From NCBI GenBank assembly GCA_003254925.1, contig QANZ01017980.1, forward strand, positions 67,291 through 131,290: DNA of 64,000 nucleotides, read 5' to 3'. Within the stretch, counting starts at the first letter, position 1; each line of letters opens with the position of its first letter. The position numbers and the translations under genes were made by a program. This DNA comes from Chamaecrista fasciculata (Eukaryota > Streptophyta > Magnoliopsida > Fabales > Fabaceae). Below the pieces are notes generated by a model. The model ran no database searches. It was not told where the DNA came from and saw nothing but the letters and a program-made list of their open reading frames with translations. Shown one piece after another: positions 59,601 to 64,000 of this stretch.

Positions 59601-62600
59601 GTCATGCTAACAACTGAATCAACCATTTCAGTTCTCAAAACTTTAGAGCGTGAGTTTTTCTGTCCTGCACTTGTAAATGTCCGCCTTTGCAAGGAATTGC
59701 TATTTTGAGGAGTTTGAGACAAACTTCCATCTGCAGCTGTTACATGAGAGTTCTGCGAATCTTTTCTTTTCTGTGTAGCAGTTCCAATTTTCAAATACTT
59801 GTCAGAAGGCTGAGCCATTTGATTACTTGTGTGGATAGAAGAGCTATTAATTCTCAATGGTTTCAAAGAGAGTTTCTGGTTTGAATTGTTCAAATTAGAT
59901 GGATCCCTCCCACTGTTCATGCACCGATAATCAGTATGGAGGTCACTTGTATCAGCAGGCTCCTGTTTCACAGAGGAAGCAACAGTCAGCTGGTTTTGAA
60001 CTCTTTTAAGCACCATTTGGTCCTCACGTATTGATTGAGAGAAATGCAATTTGCTCCTTCTGTTTTCACATGGAACTTTGTCAAATTTAAGTTGCTCTTG
60101 CAGTGTATTGTCCCTCCCTTGCACTTCTGGACCTTGAGGTGTAACGTCAACTTGGCTTCCTACAAGGTGGAGTTTAGGCAGCTCCACAGGCTCTTTCTTT
60201 GGTTTCTTAAAAGGGAGTCTTTCAAAAGCTTGTTTGTCACAAACACCTTTCTCACTATGAACAATGGCATTTCCTGGAGTTGCAGTGTTAACATCAGTAA
60301 AAAGTTGGTTGGACACAGAGACAACAATGGGTGTCTTAAGAACCACTGCAGCATAAGAAGGTGATGTATAATCAAGAGTATGATTATTTCCATGTTGGTC
60401 ACAAAATCGGCTGGAAATGCCTTCCTGCACACTAGATGCACTTCTTCCCTTTTCCAAAGGACCAGGTAGAGGTTTGGACTTCTGGATGAGACAATCATCC
60501 TGAGCAATGTTTACAAGATCTGAGTTTCTGAGTGGCAAACTATGTGTTGGCTCAGCACTCAGTTTTCTTTTCTTCCAACTCCATGCAATACCCAAATCGA
60601 GCTGCAACACAAGCTAAGAATTAATCAATATAGTAGTGAAAAATCAATCATTCCTTATAAAAGTATAGTGTATAGTTTAAGTTATGACTTTAAAATCCTA
60701 GCCAAAAGAAAATTTATGACTTTAAATTTGGGATCAGATAACCCAGTGCTGGGAGACAAATGTTCACTCGAAGTTCCATTAGGCCTCATTTGCAAAGAAA
60801 AAAGTTACATATAAAATTCCATTGGCAACATCAGGAAGAAAAGCTCATTTGCCACATTAAAAAGAAACGGTCCTTTGTAAGTTACAAGAATAACATCAAA
60901 GCTGGTACCTTCTTTCTAGGAGGTTCACCAAAAAATGTGTCCCTTATAGGCTCCGGGTTCAAATGAAGATCAGGTTGCAAGGCCTTAATGATGCAGGACT
61001 CAATTTCCTGAGAAGATAGTCAGAAATTAAAAATGTATTAATGACATGTCATACACAAGGGAAGAGCAAAAGCTCTGACACTGATCACTGTACACCTACC
61101 AAACGATCTTTGTAGGTCCAAGAATCATTCGAGATTGACAAGATGTCCTTGACAATAGTTTCCATGGACAATCGAAGGATCATCTTATGCACAATTGGAG
61201 CATTTCCAGTTGGAGAAGTTTGACCCTCTTCATAAGGCAAAATATTACGATAATCTCGAATCTGCAAGGAATCATCTCTACTGATTGCAGGGATAGCAAA
61301 ACTAACTTCAATGTTTAAACTGTCTAATTCCCTAAGATGAGATTAGTTTCCACAGGAGGCAGTTGAATATCTAAACATCCCTAAAAGGAGAAGTCAGTTG
61401 ACATTATATATGATGACAAATGAATCATTTCCTATGGTCTTTCTGTATGGTAATCAGATATTAAAAAAAAACCAAACAAAATCATAATCTATTGGCTCAG
61501 TGCTAATTTCCAGAAGATGCTGGCATTAGTAGGAAATAATCAGTGACAAGTTATAACTACAACAACTGATAACTTAAATTTTCAGGACTTATTATCTAAG
61601 TCTGGCTCCTTGAGTCCACAAATCAACTAGAAAACAAGTATTAAATATAGACACATGCACAAGTCACATGTTAAAATAAGGAACATTTTAATACTAATAT
61701 TAGGACATGTTATCATATGAGAGGGACAAATCTATATTATCGTTACAGAAAGATATTATGGCAAAACAGCCTGCAACAGTTATAGAAAGAAAATAAATGT
61801 ATAAATTCCTATATTTTGAAAATAAATGCCGGTATTCATGTACTCCAAACATGCATACATAGTATTCATAATTTAGAGTTTTACCTCACCTCACACATAA
61901 GTGCTCCATTGACATACTTACAGGGAATTGCATCAAGAATCTCTTCAGGTAACCAACCATACTCAATCGCCTGAAGCATTAAAGGAAAATGGTGAAAAAA
62001 TGATAACCAATAGACATGGAGATCACAGGATGATACTAATACAACATTATGACCACAGAACACAAAAAACCAAAATTTAAGTATAAACACCATTTTCTAT
62101 TTATTTGTTGGCCTTCAATTTCTATTAATACATATGAATGTCCATTGATGAATACACATGACCGGAAACGGATAACTCAATATGAAAAAGGGGCTAAATA
62201 ACTTACTGGTTACCACATTTTTCTGAAACATAAGAAAGAAATCAAATAAAAAATGACCAGGATTGAATAAATGTTCACAACATAGAAGTTTAGAGGGCGC
62301 TGAATGAATGGTGATCGTACTTTACATCCATGCTAGAGAAAATTATTCATAATATATAAATACTTGAAAAAAGTTTAGTTAAATTATATTTTATAAATTA
62401 TTAGAATGTCAAAAGCATCAATACATCCAACCCATAGATACTATATTTGAGTGAATATAATTCCTTTCACAATTTCAAGTAAGTAATTCAATATGCCAGA
62501 TACCATAGCTCAATTGTCAATTATGTGATGTCTAAACCAAAATCATCATTTNGTCAAAACATCAATACATCCAACCCATAGATACTATATTTGAGTGAAT

Positions 62601-63222
62601 ATAATTCCTTTCACAATTTCAAGTAAGTAATTCAATATGCCAGATACCATAGCTCAATTGTCAATTATGTGATGTCTAAACCAAAATCATCATTTTTTTG
62701 GAAATTGGCCGGATCTATTTAGCTGTTGTCAACAAGAAATTCAGCATACTACATTCAAAATGGCTATCTTGGACAACCAAATTTGAGGTAAAATCACATT
62801 TTGGTGCTTACAGAGAGAAGTGGCTCTGAAGCCTTATCATATGGAAGCAACTGCTTTGGAATGTCACTGAGGAACTGCAGGGGCAGAAAGCCAGAAATGA
62901 GCAAGAAGGGTTAAGACACAGTAAGAGCAGCAAGTAATATGACACCATAGTTTATAAATGCATAACACTAGGACGTTTCAAGTTTCAATTTTCATGATAC
63001 TAACCTCAATTGCTTTTCCAATTGAGAATCCATCTTTAAACAAATTCAATGAGAAGGATACTTCAAGTTCTGCAGGATAGCATACCATGAAAAACAAGGC
63101 TTTACATAATAGATCACTCTAAAATAAGCATCTAAATTACCTTCCAACGTTGAGTGCTGTACATTTTTGTCCTTTCTTTCTGAGTCATCAACAACTTCAG
63201 CTCCTATTTGAGAAAATTTACC
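56663..63222 (-). CDS. PHL: PHL-like protein with SPT20 domain (eleven exons seen, frameshifted last exon)
   Basis: Exons on the minus strand: 63141-63222, 63005-63069, 62812-62874, 61890-61970, 61100-61261, 60909-61007, 59496-60601, 59213-59403, 58577-58728, 57838-57879 and 56663-57746. Junctions are GT-AG and phases agree. The first six exons give the SPT20 domain: VSFSLNLFKDGFSIGKAIE, LLPYDKASEPLLS, GWLPEEILDAIPCKYVNGAL, IRDYRNILPYEEG, LRLSMETIVKDILSISNDSW, IKALQPDLHLNPEPI. Then come LDLGIAWSWKKRKLS, YGLVNKKRKFDQ, VEVGVYYGYEGESW and a Gln-rich C-terminal region. SPT20 is a SAGA coactivator subunit; Arabidopsis PHL acts with phytochrome B in flowering time (family knowledge). The last exon's first frame stops at 56874. 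A second frame continues from about 56947 to the stop at 56663, so it carries a one-base insertion or two-base loss near 56.9 kb. The N-terminal exon(s) (usually MGxSFK) were not found and may lie right of the window. Confidence 0.88.
61262..61889 (-). other. Intron of the PHL-like gene
   Basis: An ordinary AT-rich intron between the ALMCE and IRDYR exons. The donor used is GTGAGG at 61889; a second possible donor five bases on would shift the frame. No element was recognised. Confidence 0.5.
62408..62694. other. 142-base direct duplication around a single N, probable assembly join
   Basis: The block starting gtcaaaa(g)catcaatacatcc occurs at 62408-62551 and 62553-62694, nearly identical, with N at 62552 exactly between. 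It lies in an intron of the PHL-like gene. Confidence 0.75.
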
Positions 63223-64000
63223 CTGGATCAAAATGTATGATATCAAAATTCATATGCATTATTATTCATGTAAGATTTACAATTGTGAAGCCATGAATTA
63301 TTTCGTAAATAAAAACATTATACTAAAGTATATATTGTTCCAACTGCCAAAGTAACAGAACATTTTTTTCTCTATTAGTATCTGGAGGGAAAGTCCTGCA
63401 ATATGAAAAGAGAATTTTGTTATTTTAGTACTTTATGAAATTATTGTAATTTGTGAATTTGGGTTTGTAAAATAAAGGTGGTCGAGCCTATGTATACCGA
63501 ATCCCATGATATTTTATACCATAGCAGTATCTTGGTAGGATTCTATGCCATCTTTCAGTTGCATTAGGATCATATGAATTTTTATTCAGTTAGCTTTGAT
63601 TAGTTTGCCTATAAATTGGTGTCCACCTAACCTGAGTGAATATTTTCTAGAGACACTTCTAAAATTTCAGGGCTCTCCCTGTTCGCTTCTACTGTCACAT
63701 ATCCATCAGTTCTCACACACAAGACTGGCTCATCTTTTAGTTTTAACACCAAATAGCCAGGATATAAGCAGGAGCCCCGTCCCTCTCCCTTTTACCACCC
63801 GCTTTATCTTTTCTTTTGCTCTTTCTTAGTAAACAAATCTCTTTAGATCTGTCTTTTGTGAAAGATCTGAGAGAAATACTTCGATCTGTTTTCTTTCTTT
63901 ATATATTTGAAAGCTCTTCAGTCTTTTGATCAGCCTTTCTTGGTTGACTGAAATTTTTATTTAATTTCACTGGGGTTGGTTTTCAATCCCTTCTTAATCA
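63223..64000. other. Upstream intron or flank of the PHL-like gene
   Basis: No exon with the expected MGxSFKV start was found on the minus strand. The segment 63590-64000 has a pyrimidine-rich, LTR-like or leader-like composition on the + strand, but no element edges were resolved. Confidence 0.4.

Noticed and set aside
61880-61890. Alternative donor giving ..MCEV before the next PHL exon
   Set aside because: It matches the usual family residue Val but leaves a +2 phase that does not fit the next exon; the upstream donor keeps the frame (..MCE-IRDYR).

Overview
The window is AT-rich nuclear DNA from a flowering plant, most likely a eudicot. Genes have GT-AG introns, intergenic DNA is full of MITEs and LINE/LTR relics, and there are assembly gaps. 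I cannot name the species. Exon-by-exon translation supports five protein genes. They are (1) the 3' ten exons of a sterol 3-beta-glucosyltransferase (UGT80A2 type, + strand, 955-9558); (2) an intronless single C2H2 zinc-finger/EAR repressor (+, 14311-14850); (3) a TTC1-like TPR protein (-, five exons, 17016-19896); (4) a PAR1-family secreted Cys-rich protein (-, three exons, 34610-36416); and (5) an SPT20-domain protein like Arabidopsis PHL (-, eleven exons visible, 56663-63222, with a frameshift in the last exon).

Layout. 1-9.6 kb is the UGT80A2 gene, with a young non-autonomous LTR element in its first visible intron. 9.8-11.2 kb is a Pack-MULE carrying a piece of an ABF/AREB bZIP gene. 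11.2-20 kb holds the zinc-finger and TPR genes. 20-34.5 kb is a transposon field: hAT MITEs with 8-bp duplications, several Mutator-like foldback elements with 9-bp duplications, and two LINE relics. 34.6-38.8 kb is the PAR1 gene, bracketed closely by Mutator-like elements; the one upstream is a 2.2-kb Pack-MULE candidate. 39-51 kb is intergenic, with a second Pack-MULE of the first family (carrying a DUF26/Gnk2 fragment), a LINE tail, a tandem-repeat retroelement region and a 322-base gap. 51.4-55.4 kb is a rearranged partial duplicate of the middle of the PHL-like gene. 56.6-63.2 kb is the PHL-like gene itself.

The genes do not form a pathway or operon. The best-supported unusual content is structural. 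A family of palindromic Mutator-like elements can be delimited to the base by 9-bp target duplications, and three of them carry non-transposon cargo. The partial PHL duplicate kept splice sites and phase, fused two exons at a 4-bp microhomology, and acquired a copia-derived terminal exon in frame. No RNA gene, CRISPR array or prokaryote-like system was seen.
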